From: Pyrocephalus nanus
Taxonomy: Eukaryota > Chordata > Aves > Passeriformes > Tyrannidae
DNA: 64,000 nt
Assembly (NCBI GenBank): GCA_038380795.1
Contig: CM076270.1
Coordinates: 17,433,501-17,497,500, forward strand
Direction: 5' to 3'
Part shown: positions 1 through 13,900 of the stretch, piece by piece
How positions within the stretch are numbered: position 1 is the stretch's first letter
How the letters are laid out: the number at the start of each line of letters is the position of its first letter
The notes under the pieces: generated by a model
Databases searched by the model: none
Seen by the model: the letters and a program-made list of their open reading frames with translations, nothing else
What the model was told of the DNA's origin: nothing
Program-made: the position numbers and the translations under genes

Positions 1-3000
1 CTGCAAACAGCTGCATCAGCACAACTGAGGGGGTAACAAATTCCAGTACAGAGATGGGGGAATGAGCAGGAACACTGTAGAGAGGCTTTGCTGCTAAGGG
101 ACACTTCTTGTGTAGGAAGCATCTCTAAGGCAAAGTTGTTGCAAGTGAATAAACTGTAATATTGCATATTTGCTTTAACCATGGTCCTGTGCTTCTCAAT
201 CCTCTTCAATAAAAGGATCTAGAAGTCACTTTTTACTGGATTCTTTTATTTTTCTCCAAGATGAACGTACCATAGACATTTGCCACAGAAACTGTATTTG
301 TATAAAGACTTCACATTCAGTCAGTAACAGGGATCTTCCATAACCCTAGGAAGGATGGGGAAAATGGCTGCATACTGAATCAGGTGCTTTCTGCTAAATC
401 CCTTTGGCATGTGGAAAGATCAAGAATGGAAGAGGTGCTTGTAAGTGCCCAGGCTGCTCATATGCTGCGCCAATTTTTATGCCACTGCCCATTCACAGCA
501 AACAACGCTGTTAACTTAAGAGTTGGCTTTCTCCATGCAAAGTCCTTTCAAGTTTTTCTGTATTGGAAATTTTCATCATAAGGGGTGAAGATAAATAGCT
601 GTGTAGATAGTATAAGGTAAGGTAATTCTATACAGAGCCATAAGTGACTTTTCATAGCTGTAGGTTAATAGTGCTTGATCTTCCTGCCAATTATGAAGTT
701 AATCTCCTGGATGGGATTCTGTTGCCAGTTCTGTAGCTCTTCCTTGCATACACATCCCCTGGATATATTAAGATACAACTGGAATTTTGGTAACATAAAG
801 GACACTGAAAGAGCAAGTGAACCAGGGATTGTGTCAAGTTTATTTATATATGAATTCTGCCCACAGTGGTATCACAAGAACAAGGCAAACAAAACATTGC
901 TTTGTGGAAATGACCTTCTAAGAAAGATCACTCAAGCTGATATTTTATTCATCCACGTTAAAGTCGTTTAACGTTAGATAGGACAATTTTTCTTAAGTGA
1001 CTGCTTGTAAACAACTTCTTCCCAGGGATTATTATTGTGCTGTTTGGTACAAAAGCAGTATATTACAGAGTGTGTACAGGAAACACACCATTGCCCTGAA
1101 TCATTTGCCTTCGGGGATTTCCCCAATCTATCTGAATAGGACCAAAGGACTCCTCAGGGCATCATAACAAGCACAAAGTTCCTCTAATGCTTTTCATACA
1201 TGTCTTGAGTTTTGTCTCAAAGATAGTTAGGCTTCTGTGTTTTCCAGACCCTCATGGCTGTAGTGATCACCAGCCTTGTAAGGATGTCTCCACATAAGCT
1301 CTGGAAATTCAAACTGGGCCTGTTTGCCAGAGCCCAGCAATCGACCTCTCCCCGGTCACCTAAGTGAACTTCTTGGATGTCACTGTGCCAGCCCAGCATT
1401 TTAATTTAAAGTGAAATGGAGAGCAGTTGGCTTTAACATGTGATTTGGCAGCTGGGGGCAGTAATCCTTTAATGAATTGCAATACCATGAATCACTAAAA
1501 GTATTCTAATTTATAGTCGAAATATATTCCTGCTCAGTTTTTCCCCTCTTTTCTTATGCCAACACTGTCACTGTGTTTAGCATTGCTCTCTTCCCTCTCT
1601 CGGTTGGATTTGCAGCGCAGCTTGCTGTCTGTAACCTGTAGACTGAAGGGAGTCAGACCTGCATTCCAGGGGCTGGGGCTGTGCCATACAACACTGGAGA
1701 CATCATTACATCAGAGATAGGTCTGTGCCTCCAGGGAGATCGGTTTCAGTGTCAGGAGATACGGAGGAGCTCCAGGCAGGTAAACAAGCACTCAGCTTTG
1801 AATTTGGGGTACAGTTCATTGCAGCGATTTCAGTAACTCTTCAGTAAAACTAATTAACCTCCCGCAGTTCTAGTAATTAATATTGGAGTGTCTGCTTCTG
1901 CTCCATCACTTGGCTGTGTCATTTTCCACGGGAAGTTTAATATAGTAATAGGGCAGATGGGAGGTGACATTTGCCTGGTTGCACTGGGGGCAGCCCCGAG
2001 CGCCCTGGGGCTGTGTCCCAGCCCCGCGGAACAGCACCAGCTTCCCTGGGACAGGTCCGGCAGCTCCCGCGGGGAGAGGCCGCTCCTTGCTTCATTAATC
2101 TCTGTTTGTACATGCAGATACTGTGTGTTCTTTGGACAGAAACGGTGACTGTGGCCATTCCCCACCGGAGGAGGTTATTCATGACAGATGAGAGAGAGTC
2201 CCTGATAGGAAAAGGAAATTACAAGTTTCCCTGAAACTTGATTTCTGTTGCCTTCTGTTTCCATCCCCACCTCACTGCTGGTAACTGAGGTTCCAGAACT
2301 GCTGGTTCTTGCCGTTTTTTCAGAAGGCTTGTGATTTTTGGCATCTGCACAGAACTAGTGATGCTGAAGTTTTTTGTTTTTTCAATATGCTTTGAGTCCT
2401 TCAGATTGCAACACGAATCCAAAAAGTACAAAGAGCAGGGAGGCAAATAAACACAACTCTTCATGCACTGCTATTAAAACGTCAGAATTTTTGAGCAACT
2501 CGTGAGTTAGGAGAGGGAAAGGAGCCAAGCTGTGGTTGTGCTGTCTCGTGTTTGTCAGTGAGAGATGTTTTGTCTTGTGCTTGCCCAAGGTCTGCAGATG
2601 TGGCTGGGAAACCACCACAGAAGAGGCAAGAGGCTGTTTTCTGCTTCTGATATGCAGACTTAAGAAATTGTTTATTTTGACAACTCTTTTTCTAACTTGG
2701 TGGTTTGTTTTTCTCCAGAAAAAAAAAAAAAATACAAGTTTTGCTATGGACATGAAAATCATCCACCAGTTCCTTGGGGCTACTGTTTTTTAGGATGATT
2801 CCCAGTAGGAAGAACTAGTCAATCTCAGCAGCTACTATTATTAGTTTTACCAAAGGGAAAGGGGACCCATTCATCCACCTTCTCTGTCCCTCTAGACCAG
2901 CCAGTGCTGCTAGCCAAGTCAAAGGTGGTAACTGTTCTTCACAAAAACCTTTTGAAACAAAATACCCTTTTTAGAGGGTATTTCTTCATGCCTTCTGAAA

Positions 3001-3961
3001 AGCAGAGTGGGATGGGAAAGTGTGGGCCAGCATGGAAGTGTGAGAAATGCTCACCCTGCAGAACAATAGGAATGTCAAGATGGAAGGGGAGCAATTAAAA
3101 AGTAGTTGAAAATGGAAGTGGGAAAATCAGTGAAAGAAATGGGGGGATAGTCTGGAATTATAGAAGTAAGTTCAGGGCATGGGGCAAATTGCAGAATATA
3201 CAGGATTTCTTGCAGCCTTTCTGAAGGAAGAACAGTGGAGAACCTTTGTAGGGCTGCCACCTGTCCCATGGGCTGTGTCTGCCCTGCTCAGCCTGCACCA
3301 GGTCTGCAGGCCCTGCTGTGCCACTGAGCACTCTGGCGTTACCCTGCTGAAATTCAGGAACCCACGTTTTTTTCTTAGCCCAACATGACAGAAATATTAT
3401 TTTTACTACTGTAAAAGGCAAAGGAGACATTACAGAAAGGGAGGGAGAGGGGCTAGAAGGAGTCACTGCTCTCTGCTTAGAGAGATTTGTTTTGCTCAGT
3501 GTTTTCTGTCTTGATTTAATAGTGGGTTGGCTCTTTCCAGCAACTAGGCAGGGGAGGAGGGACGGAATATGTTCCCAGCCTTTGGCCAAGAGTGTCCCAG
3601 AGCGTCCCGGGCATGACCTCCTCAATGTTTGTTTTTCTTTCCCTATAATGACCCAGATGCTGGGACTGGAGACTCGGGCCCTCCTGCCCTGTTGAACATT
3701 TGCCCCTTCCGGTACTGCACGTGATGGTCTCGGGAATCAGGCTGGGAACAGTACCTGAAACTGTTTTTGTCTCCAGCGGATTGCTCTGTCCGATTGCATT
3801 CCAGGAAACCAAAACCCGTGAGAAAAAATCCCGGGAGCGCACTGCCACCCAGTGGGCATGGAGGCAGGGATGGGCTCCGGACTCTTCTTGTGTTCAGCAA
3901 TGGGGAGAGGAAAAGGCCTTTCAGGCAGAACAGTGACCAGCCCCAGGGCACAAGAAAAGGG
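1..3961. other. Sequence beyond the KLHL6 3' end, no gene seen
   Basis: No frame with recognisable similarity on either strand. There is a poly-A run at 2719-2732. A small GC-rich patch near 2000 has three alternating inverted arms (cagcccc 1991-1997, ggggctg 2007-2013, cagcccc 2019-2025). Extended KLHL6 transcripts could reach in here. Confidence 0.6.
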
Positions 3962-3980
3962 AAACCAGGTTTTGATCTGC

Positions 3981-3986
3981 TTTATT
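3981..3986 (-). terminator. Candidate KLHL6 polyadenylation signal
   Basis: This is an AATAAA hexamer on the minus strand, about 690 nt after the stop codon, with T/G-rich sequence following it. No earlier canonical hexamer was seen. Confidence 0.5.
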
Positions 3987-4145
3987 AGAAAACAGCTACA
4001 GTGAACGTTCAGTGGAACCAGATTAGCGTTCATTTAGATTTGCAGCCTGTGCAGTCTCTGTCTTGGGAATGACAGCAAGGTTTGCAAACTGAGGCGGATT
4101 TTTTTTTGGTCACCCAGAACTGAAAAGCCAATTAATTATCTTCAA

Positions 4146-4179
4146 GCAAACAAACAAGCAAACAAACAAACACACAAAC
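4146..4179. repeat. (CAAA)n simple repeat in the KLHL6 3' UTR
   Basis: Imperfect caaa tetramers over about 34 bp; reads TTTG-rich in the transcript. Confidence 0.75.
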
Positions 4180-4673
4180 CGGTTCAAACTTAATCTAACG
4201 TGCCAACCGCTGGAAGAAAAGCACAGCTTTGGAGGAAACAATGTTTCACCAAAGGCACAAATCTTTCATTCCAAAAAGCATCTTCTCTTTTACACTACGT
4301 GCAGCAAACCCAACTTAACACAATAAATAGTTGAGAAACACTGGGACCAGGCTGAGCCAGTTCAAGCACATTTCAGGGTAGATAGAGCTGGGAAGTAAAT
4401 TTCCCACCTACACATCTCATTTCTTCACCTGATTGGAGGTATCCTGTCGTCAGGAGTAAACTACAGCTGGTCCCTGGTTTTTCTGTGGGGGAAAGGAATT
4501 AAGATAATTTAAGGATGTACTGTACAGAGGAAATGCAAGGGCTGAGCATATATACAGACACTCCCCAGAGGGCCTGTGGAGGTGTTTCCCCCCACTGCTC
4601 CCTGCAGCTAAAAGCCATCCTCACTGCAGTCTGTGCCACGGAGCCACCGGGTTTCTTTGCAGTTCTCCTGCGG

Positions 4674-4975
4674 TCAGACAGAAACTGCCCCGGGCACAAT
4701 CTTACGGATGTGTGTGTAAGACTTCCTGAGGGTAACACTGCCGTGGTGAGACACCCCCCGGGGCAGGACACACTCTTCTGTCAGCTTCTGAGTTTCAGGG
4801 TCCCAGCAGAGCACTGTTGCAATGACTTCGTTCTTTTCATCTCGGCCCCCGGTGATAAACAGCTTGTTGTTGCAAGGAGAAATCCCACAACTGGCTCTCT
4901 CGTGGGTGAACTGAGTCACCAGGCACCATGTGTCTTCCTGGGGGCTGTAGGAGTACAGGGCTTTCATCGCTCCAC
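4674..4975 (-). CDS. KLHL6: KLHL6 coding exon 7 (terminal, with stop)
   Basis: The exon is 302 nt and encodes from [16 protein letters not shown] to the C terminus [10 protein letters not shown] followed by TGA. The acceptor is tttcctctgcag. It holds the last Kelch blade ([21 protein letters not shown]) and the basic C-terminal tail seen in human KLHL6. Confidence 0.96.
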
Positions 4976-7900
4976 CTGCAGAGGAAATGGATATTTGCAC
5001 TAGCCATTGCTGTAAGGGATTTTAATTAAACCATCCACTTGAACAGGGCTCTGTTCCTGGCATTCCTGAGAATGATTTCTGCCCCAAAGCCAAGAAAAAA
5101 CAAGGTCACAGGATACTTTATTGTTTTGAAAGCCTGATCCACAGAAGGCCACTTATTGTTCATAAGGCTGTGGATTTTAAGGTCAGAACAAACTGCTGTG
5201 ATCATTCAGTGTGACCACAGTGCACTCAGAAACAGACTTTTCTCATACCTGGGGCTTCAGCTAAGGACACAGCTTCAGAAAAGTACAATCTTGTTTAAAA
5301 AGCTTAGACTATGAAGGACCAGGTGTGGTAAGCCATTACTGTGAGAAATGAGTACAGGATTTTTTACTGACTCCTCTTAATGTCAGTGTCCATCTGTCCA
5401 TCAAAACTCCTACCTGGAGGGCTTTTTCCTTGTTTAGGGGTTTGTCCAGTAATCTTCTTATGGGTTTGTTAAACAGAGTGACCTTCAATTTCTCTGTGTT
5501 CCCCAAATTCTTGAAAGATTTTGTGCTTCCTTTTCAATTTTGCAGGGTCCTTTTCTCTCAAAAAAATGATCAATACCTTAATTCTCCAGAAAGGCTGTGG
5601 AAATATATTCTGTCCTGAGACTACCAACAGTGAAATGGTTCTTATTCTGAAATTTGTAGAGACTGGGTGTGTCTTCTGTAATAGCTGTACAGCATTACAA
5701 AATTATTAAGTTGGAAAGGACCTCTGGAGATCATCCAGTCCAACTTCCCTGCCAAGGAAGGGTCACCTGGAGCAGGTGACACAGGAACACAGCCAGGTGG
5801 GTTTGGAATGTCTGCAGAGAGGGAGACTCCACGACCTCCCTGGGCAGCTATTCCAGTGTTCTGCCACCCTCCACGGAAAGAAGACCTCATGTTGAGGTGC
5901 AACTTGTTGTGGTTTAGTTTATGGCCACTGCTCCCTGTTTTGTTGCTGGGCACCACTGAAAAGAAGCCTTGAAGCCAAAATGAGCATTGATCTATTATAG
6001 TTACAAAAAATGCTGGGTCTGACAATGCTAGTCCAGTATTTGAGGGGTGATCAAGTCATCGTGAGGTGACTTAAAAAAATTTTGCTTCCCACTTGAAGCA
6101 GACTGAAAACATGTTGTTAGTGATAGCGATTCATCCGGCGGTAATTCATCGATCTGGGTAATTTGATTGTTTTGGATGCAGTAACCAAATGCTCTTTTAT
6201 CTTTTAAACTTCAGGTGGGGCTGATTTCTATCTGATTGAACTATATTTGGTTCTCAGATAGGTAAACAACAGGTTTACTGGTGGATGTCCCTGTCTTTAA
6301 GGGGCTGAGTGAATGTAACTGGAATATCGTGTTCATTTTTATCAGGAGTTGTATCAGCCAGCCCATAAGTCATGTGCCTTCTCTCTCTGTCATTCTGGGC
6401 AAACAGGGTGAGGCCAATCCCTGTGCTGAGGAAAAACATGAGGTATTTATGTACATAAAAGGTGTAGGTGTGTATGTATATATGTGTGTATATATATATA
6501 TGCAGATTATAAATCTCCCTTCAGAGCACCATTCGTTATTTGGTGACTACTCCAGCTCTGTGCCAGCCCTTAGAACTGTGTTGATCATACTGCAAGTGAG
6601 AAACTTCCTGCATCAAGGCTCAGAGAAGAAGAGGGAACTTTTCAGAGCTCCTGTTTGGGAAACAAATGTTCTGCTTTCCCTCTTTTGGATTTTCCAGCAC
6701 CATCTGGAGATGTGTGCAGATATCATAGTTCAGCTCACCACCATCAAACTCTTGTTCTTCCATCTTTGCATCCAGTTCTGGCAACTGACTGAATTAACCC
6801 TGAGTGCAGTCTAATGAGGAGTTCTGGGTCTCTGGGTATCAGTGGCTCTGCTCCCATGACCTGCTTCCAGTACTCTTATCCCTGCATAAATCCTGCCTGC
6901 AGTGGGCTGTGTAATGCTGCTGGAGAGGAGAGGGGGCATGATGTAGCCATGAAATGCTGCCCTTGCTACTGTGAACACACCTCTGGATGGCTTTAAGCGG
7001 TCTCTGGGCTAGCTCCATCTTTCCAAGATACCTGCCACCGCCTAACGGGTGTTTTGACCTGGTGACTCTTTCCTCCTGCCTGTGGAGGTGCTGGATTCTC
7101 ATCCCTCGCCAAGCTCAATGGGAAGAGCCACCTGACTACTTGGTTGTACTCCACAGAGTTTGTGGGTAAAGCTGACAGACAGAAGGAAGCCCTGCTGTGT
7201 CTGGACCAAGAGAGCCATTGGTGCTTCACTTACCCACCACGTAAATGTGGTCACGGAAGCTGGCGGCGTTGATGCACTTGGCTTCCACCGGCATCGGTGC
7301 CCTCAGGCTCCACGTGTTGGTGGCAGGGTCGTAGCACTGGGTCTTGTCCGTCGCCAGCTTCCCATTGGGCCCTCCCCCGATCACGTAGAGCCTCTTCTTG
7401 TAGCTTGCTGCTGCAAAGGAGCTCACGTTGACCACGAGGGGAGCGGCCTGGGGACCATAAACATCGTTAGTAACCATCCGAAGGAGTCAGGGTGACATCT
7501 GTGGGGTGTGAGCCTGTGGAATTTTAAGTCAGACATCCCTTTCATGATATCCGTTTTTAAGCAGAGTTTGGAAAAATGACGTTTCTAGGGATAAGGTAGA
7601 AGCATTCAACTTTTTCTGAAGACTGCAGAAACCCTTAAAAAATATACTCATTTCAAATGCTGAAATTAAAATTACACAATCCACAATTGAAAAGCCAGGA
7701 GACGTCAGAAATGCCCCAGGTCTCCTTTACGTACTTAAGTGCATTGAAAAAAAAATATGAAATTTGTTCATACTGATCTTTGTACTTGCAGCTGTGATTG
7801 TTGTATTCAGCCACATTGCTCTGTGTAATCTAGAAACTGGGGTTTGTATCTGCCGTTATAATGCCTAGTTTCATTACTGTCATGGATTAATTGGCTGCCT

Positions 7901-10900
7901 AATTCTCTCCTCTCATTGCCTAAAGTACAGTTAATAGAACTGGGTTTTTTTCCTGTTGACCTTGAGACCTGTACTTTCATCTTAAATGTGCCATATATAA
8001 TGCACAGGTTGTTATATACATTTTATATACATGATGTAACAGAGAGTAGTTTTCAGCTTGTGCTCTGGTTCATGTGTACTATTCTCATGCTCACTGATGT
8101 AAGGACTACTAGCTTTAAAGGCCAACCAAGAAAAGAAAAGTTAGGCATTAGATGTCTCACAGGCAATGACTGACCCCTGATCCAGGGATTTTTACTTTCT
8201 GAAGGATATGCATTTCCATTGAAAAAAATATTTAGGGTTTTTACAGACCAGAAATACTTAAAAGAATTGTACAAGGTCATTTCTGTGATTCCAAACCCAA
8301 GCATTTTCTGATTAAAATGTTCCAATGAATAAAATGTTATGTGATGCAGCATCTTACCTCTGACCAGCAGTTATGGAAAGGATCATAGGCTTCCATGCTG
8401 TTGATTCTCTGCATGCCATCAAAGCCACCAATGACATATACTTTGCCACCCAACACTGCCATTTTATGCCTCCATCGCCCAATATTTAGATACTCAATTT
8501 GTATCCATTTGTTGATGGAGGCGTTGTATTTCCAGACATCATGCTTTGTTTCTTTGCCACCTGCAGTGTACATGACACATGTAAATATGATAGAATAGCT
8601 CGCACTTACTCAAAATCTCCAACATTTTTAATTTAAATATGTTCTCCCACAACAGAAAGTAAGTAATTTTTACTTATTATTAACTTCTTAATTACCTACA
8701 CCAATGACCTGGCCTGTCATAGCAGAAGAAAACTTTTGAATTTAGTTTACTTAACGGTAAAGGAAACTGTGAATAATTTCCACAGCCAAATATTCAGTAA
8801 AGGTAAATCACTGTTCCTCACTTTACCAGACCACAACCACTTTCATTTCAGAACCGAGTGCACAACCAACCACACAGGGTGTAGTGATAGGCAGGAGATT
8901 TCTGTGCACCACCAGGGCTTTGCAGCAAAGGGACAAATAAACAAACATGATTTGCACAAGATAGGGGAGGATGCTGCAGCTGGTTGTGCCAAATCCCTCA
9001 AAGACAGGCCAGTTTGTGCTGGGTGGATCCAGTCAGCCTCATGGTTTGCATCCTAAAGCAAAAGACCTGACTCTGAACTCCTACCAACAGCAGATCTGCA
9101 TGACCCGTTGAAAGTTTTACTGTTCAACTCTAGGATCATATGGCAGGGATCTCATTTTTGTATCTCTCCTTCTGGTCTCTTTCTGTAGAGTGTTGGATTT
9201 GCTTCATCTTTATAGCTCAGAGATCAGAACTGGACCCTGCAAACTCATTCTAGAGCTGATTTGCAAGCTAATGTTTCCTCATGCTAAAGCAGAGAGCAGG
9301 GTTTTAAACAAGCACTTTTGTTTGCCTACAGTTTCTGGTGTAACTGTAATACAAACGGATCTAGCTAAGCCTGAAACCACATTTACAGACTGAGTAGCTT
9401 ATTCCATCATCTGCAACCTGATTAAACATTTGCTTCACTGCTGAATATACTGAAAAGAGAATTCATATTCTATTGAGAAAGTGTCTGCCTTCATTGGTAT
9501 TCTGTACTGCAGCCAGATCACTGCAAACTGATGGAGCCTATCTCTGGGCCAAATAGCAGATTGAATGGGAGATAATTAGCATGCTAGAAAGAGTCGTTTG
9601 TAATGCTTTTGTCTCAGTATTTTTCACATGTATGTGTTGAATTTTATTTGCACTCAAATAGCTGAAGTGGCCGAGGGGCCTGAATGCAGCATTCATGGGT
9701 ACAATGGGGCTGAGAGACTGCAGGTGTTCCCCTTACTCTCCCTAGAAATTTCCCTTTGACTTGTGCTCTTGCACAGGCTGAAACTCGGGTAGGACCCTGA
9801 GCTGCACCAGTGAGTGAATTTACTGCACATCAGGGGACAGGGAGAGACTTTTGAGAGAACTGGAGGTTTATTTTGTTTCTGTTCTTTCTCTAGAAAACAG
9901 TTCTTTCTAATTTGAGGAGAACTTGTAACTAAATTAGTAGAAGTAACAGAACAATGAATGATAATTCATGTCATTTTTAGTCATGCTACAAATGTAGAAT
10001 TTCAGGTCATCCAGTCAAAGCATTTAAACTGTTTGGGGGAAATCAGGATCTTGTGGAAAGGAATTTTCCCTAAAAGGGCAGGGAAGACTCCAGACCATAC
10101 CAAGACACCGAGGGAAATGAGCACATGGGAGGGGAGATCAAGTTAGGAAAGATGCAAGTGAAGTTAGAGAAGCAGCAAGTTACAGGAGGTAAAAGAAAAC
10201 AAGGGTAGAAGGACATGCAGGAGGGGCCAGATGGGAAGGGCAAAAAGGAGAAAGATAAAGAGGGAATGGAGAGAGAGTTGAAGATATGAAATTAAGCAGA
10301 GAAGGAGGAAAGAGAACTTGTGAGAATAGAAGCAAAGGGAAAGGCAGCTTAGACTACCCACAGCAGGGAATATGTTAGCCTGGCCTGGAGGGAGCCTGGA
10401 TAGACTGAAAAGAAAAGTGGAGAAGATACACTGGAAAAGATGTCAGGAACAAAAGGATGTAAAAAGCATGTAACCTTTAAAAAGAGGAAATAGTAGGAGA
10501 TTAAAGGCAAATGGAAAAGAGACCTCTCAACTCAAGGGCATGGAAGTGTGAGGGATGTTCCCTAGTTGGGATGTTTAACTTATGTTTCTCTCTATAGCTA
10601 ACCTTTAACAGAGGGACTGATCCCAGAATAAAAAGAAATTCTCTACAGTGGGCTGAAAGGAAAAACCTCTTTTATTTGTAACTAGGGAAAGAATAATCTA
10701 ATTAGTATCCCAGGATAAAAAATTGTTAAACTTTAAATTGGAATGAAGTATCAAAAATTTGTGGATTCCCCAAAGAAGGAATGTGACGGAAGGCTGTGGA
10801 CCACTATTCATACATAAGCAAAGCATTTAGACTTTGGCCCTCCCTCCTCCATTCTACTCTTCTGTTTTAAGGGAGTGTAGAATTCAGTATTGATTTTGCA

Positions 10901-13900
10901 AGAAAAAAGGTATCCTACCCATGGAGGCCCTGCTCTGTAATGTGACAGTGATGAAAAGCATGCTGTCACTTTTCCTCTGGAAAGCAGAACAAGATCATCA
11001 GGCTTGTTTTTGACAGGCCATCAAAACCAGCTGTCAAACTGACTAGCAACCTTGAGTTTAACATTTTTGATTGTCAGAGTAAGATCTCTGTAGCTCTAGG
11101 ATCAAACCTCTGTGTGGAGCTCAACTCTATTGGTGGGGGAAATTAAATAGGGTTTTGCTTCTGCATGTGGAGCTGCAAATGGACAAGTCACAGAGGATGT
11201 TGGAGCAATTCTTCTTCATTTTACGTTTGGCAAACTGTTCCCCAGAGCCCTTGTGTGACCACGGTCACTGAGAGGTCAGGATCACTGAGTGTGTAGGGTG
11301 CTGCTTCACAAGTGCCCATGCATATAGATTAATATTGCTTAAAAATGAATCCTGTGCTAAAATCAGAGCTAGGTAGTATCCTCACACGTTCAGTGCTCTC
11401 TGGAGCCTGTTCAAAGCCAAAGCATTTGGAATACCCGTAGTGCTTAATTATCTTAAAACTGCCTCGAGCACAATCTCCATAAAAGCTGGAAATAACTGTG
11501 AGAACCCTCTGCTCCCCTCTTGCACTCCCAGTGTCTTGTTCCTTACCCGATATGTAGACTTCATTTTTTAGGGTAATGCATGCAAACTCCACCCATTTTT
11601 TATTCTCATTCTCCGGCTCCTGCTCTGTGATTGGTAATTTTGCTACTTCCAGGCGGCTTCGCCTCAAAGGATCCAGGCAAGTCACTTCTGCTACAAACTT
11701 CTCATCTTTTGTACAGCCCCCTATGATCATAAACACCTCAGACTGGAACTCGTGCATCCTGGGCTTGGTCCTTTCTGTAATAATCTAAACACAAGTGAGA
11801 CAGAGTGAGTACACAGGGCACTTACACCTACAATTACAGAAAGGTCTCGTGACCATTTTTATGATTACCTGTTCTGCAAATCAAAACAAGTTTACATCAG
11901 CTCAACCAATTATCCAGTGCCTTCTAAGCCGAAGTCCTGGAAAGCATCCTAGAAGCTTTCAGTAGAACTTGCTGTACCTTTCTTTCAGCAGGATTTTTCC
12001 AGCTCTGGACTTAGTTGCTTTTGCCTATGGACTAGGATCCTTTCAGATCCTTTTGGGAATTCCCGGGGTGGCACCAAGAGGTATGAAGGTGAGCAGTGGT
12101 GCCAAGGCTGGGTGCATGGCTGGCAGCTGAAAAGGACAGGTTTTATTTGCGCTGATAGAGTGAGGGCAAGGTAGGAGGGCCCCAATTTTTGTGTGTGCCC
12201 TGGGGAGCTTGGAGAGAGTGAGGCTGCAGTCAGTGCTGCCAGAAAATAAGTGCTGTCATTATTTGTCCTGAAGAGCTATGTTAGAGTGTCAAAGCAATGA
12301 CAGTTCTCAACTGTGGAGGGTTTTTTTTTTTTTAATTATTTGTTTCTTTGTGCATAAGCTTTCATTTCAAGCCAAAATTAGAAGACTTACTTAAAACCAG
12401 CACCAGGCTCTGAAATATGGTTAGGTCTAATTTACTGCCTGCCAGCTCGGTTTGTTGACCAGGCCTTTGTTTCAGGGTCACTGGAAAAAGTCACTTCCCA
12501 GGTAGAAGTTCACGAGGAGCAAAGAATGCAAGGGGTGCTTGGAAACTTGTGTTCTGCTTGGAGGAAATACTGGCAAGCAAGACCTATAGGTTAAATGCTG
12601 TGCCAGGAGGCAGCCTGCTTAAAGTTTTACTTCTCATTCTACTTTTAACATGCTTCTATAAACTGGCGTCATTTATCTACATTAAAAAATATTATTTACA
12701 CAAATGTGAATCTTGCATTTTGACTATGTTTAGAGAATTATTAGGTACATTTTTTAAAAACATCTGTCCCAGAACTTGCCAGGGCTCTGTTCTAACCTGT
12801 CTGCCACCATGGCCAGGCATCAGCCAGCCTGGGGGAGGGCAGCTGGCAGCGTTGCCTCTGACGGCTGGCCCTTTGAAGATGAGTGTAATGAGTGTTCAGC
12901 CCGGGGCAACATTCCCTTTATCTATCCCATGTGGACCTGACAGCACTGCTGAGTGGGACAAGGCTTCCTCGAGGAGTTCCCCCCAGACGGGGCTGGCACT
13001 GCCCCAGGTCACCGTGTACTGTCTTACGCAGTCACTGGCAAAAAAAAAAATTAGTTTCTCCCCCTATGCCAGTGACACATCCACTGTTAGTGATGGGTCC
13101 ACAACGTGCTCCTGAGGCCTCTTGCCATCCTCTGACTCTGACTGAGGAGGCATACACATTTCTTCACACGCTCACATACTTTGCTCCTGTTGTGAAATCC
13201 GAACTTCAGGTTGCCCTCCTCTCTACCCCATGTTCTGGCAAGGAAATGTGACTGATACCTAACTTTGCAAAGAGGACAATTGTAGAACTGGAAATCCTCC
13301 ACAGCCTGCCTTGAGCAGGCAGGACAGGACTCAAGTGGATGTCAGGATGAACCTCTGTCTTTGGGTGAAAGGAGCTCTGCAAATGCCACATAGGCAGACC
13401 TCTCCTCTAGAAGAGACTGTCTTCTCCACAGGAGATTGTCTCTTTAGGAAACAATTTCTCCCATAAATTACAGGTGGATATGTTACATATTCACATTTAA
13501 AAGAATCACTACAGACTGTGGCACAGTTTAGTGGGAAAATTATTCTTGTTCTCTTAGGCTTGAAGCAACAGTTGAGAGGGTGAGGTGCCAGGAGTAACTA
13601 GGGAAGTCACCTGGGGTCTTTGTTTAGCTGAGCAAGAGTGTGTATGAAGGGTCGAGCTCAGATGTTCATAAACAGGAAGATGTAAACTGTTTTAAAACAA
13701 CCCTCCAAAAGCTTCTAAACTCTCTAAGCCAGCAGGATGAATTGTGAGGCCCATCTCGACTCTTCAGTAGCACCAGTTAGTGAAACTTCAGTGCAAATAC
13801 CTTTTTCTGCCCCATGGTACTGCTCCTTCCAATTGGATTTCTGAGCTGAACCATGAGACACTTAGAAAGAGTGGCCAATACCTTCCTGTTTTACTCACCT

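Larger units (their letters stand above)
3962..4673 (-). other. KLHL6: KLHL6 3' UTR (predicted)
   Basis: Downstream of the stop on the minus strand the first canonical AATAAA is the reverse complement of 3981-3986. It is followed by a T/G-rich stretch at about 3940-3965 that could serve as the downstream element. This predicts a 3' UTR of about 0.7 kb. It contains a (CAAA)n simple repeat at 4146-4179. The cleavage site is inferred, and longer forms cannot be excluded. Confidence 0.55.
4976..7233 (-). other. KLHL6 intron 6
   Basis: 2258 bp, GT-AG. Holds the CR1 fragment and the TG/TA microsatellite listed separately. Frames here are short and unsupported. Confidence 0.9.

Noticed and set aside
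6281..6814. 177-codon plus-strand frame in KLHL6 intron 6
   Set aside because: It runs through the TG/TA microsatellite and has no recognisable similarity.
12549..13115. 188-codon plus-strand frame in KLHL6 intron 3
   Set aside because: No known domain; composition changes along its length as in intron sequence. Treated as chance.
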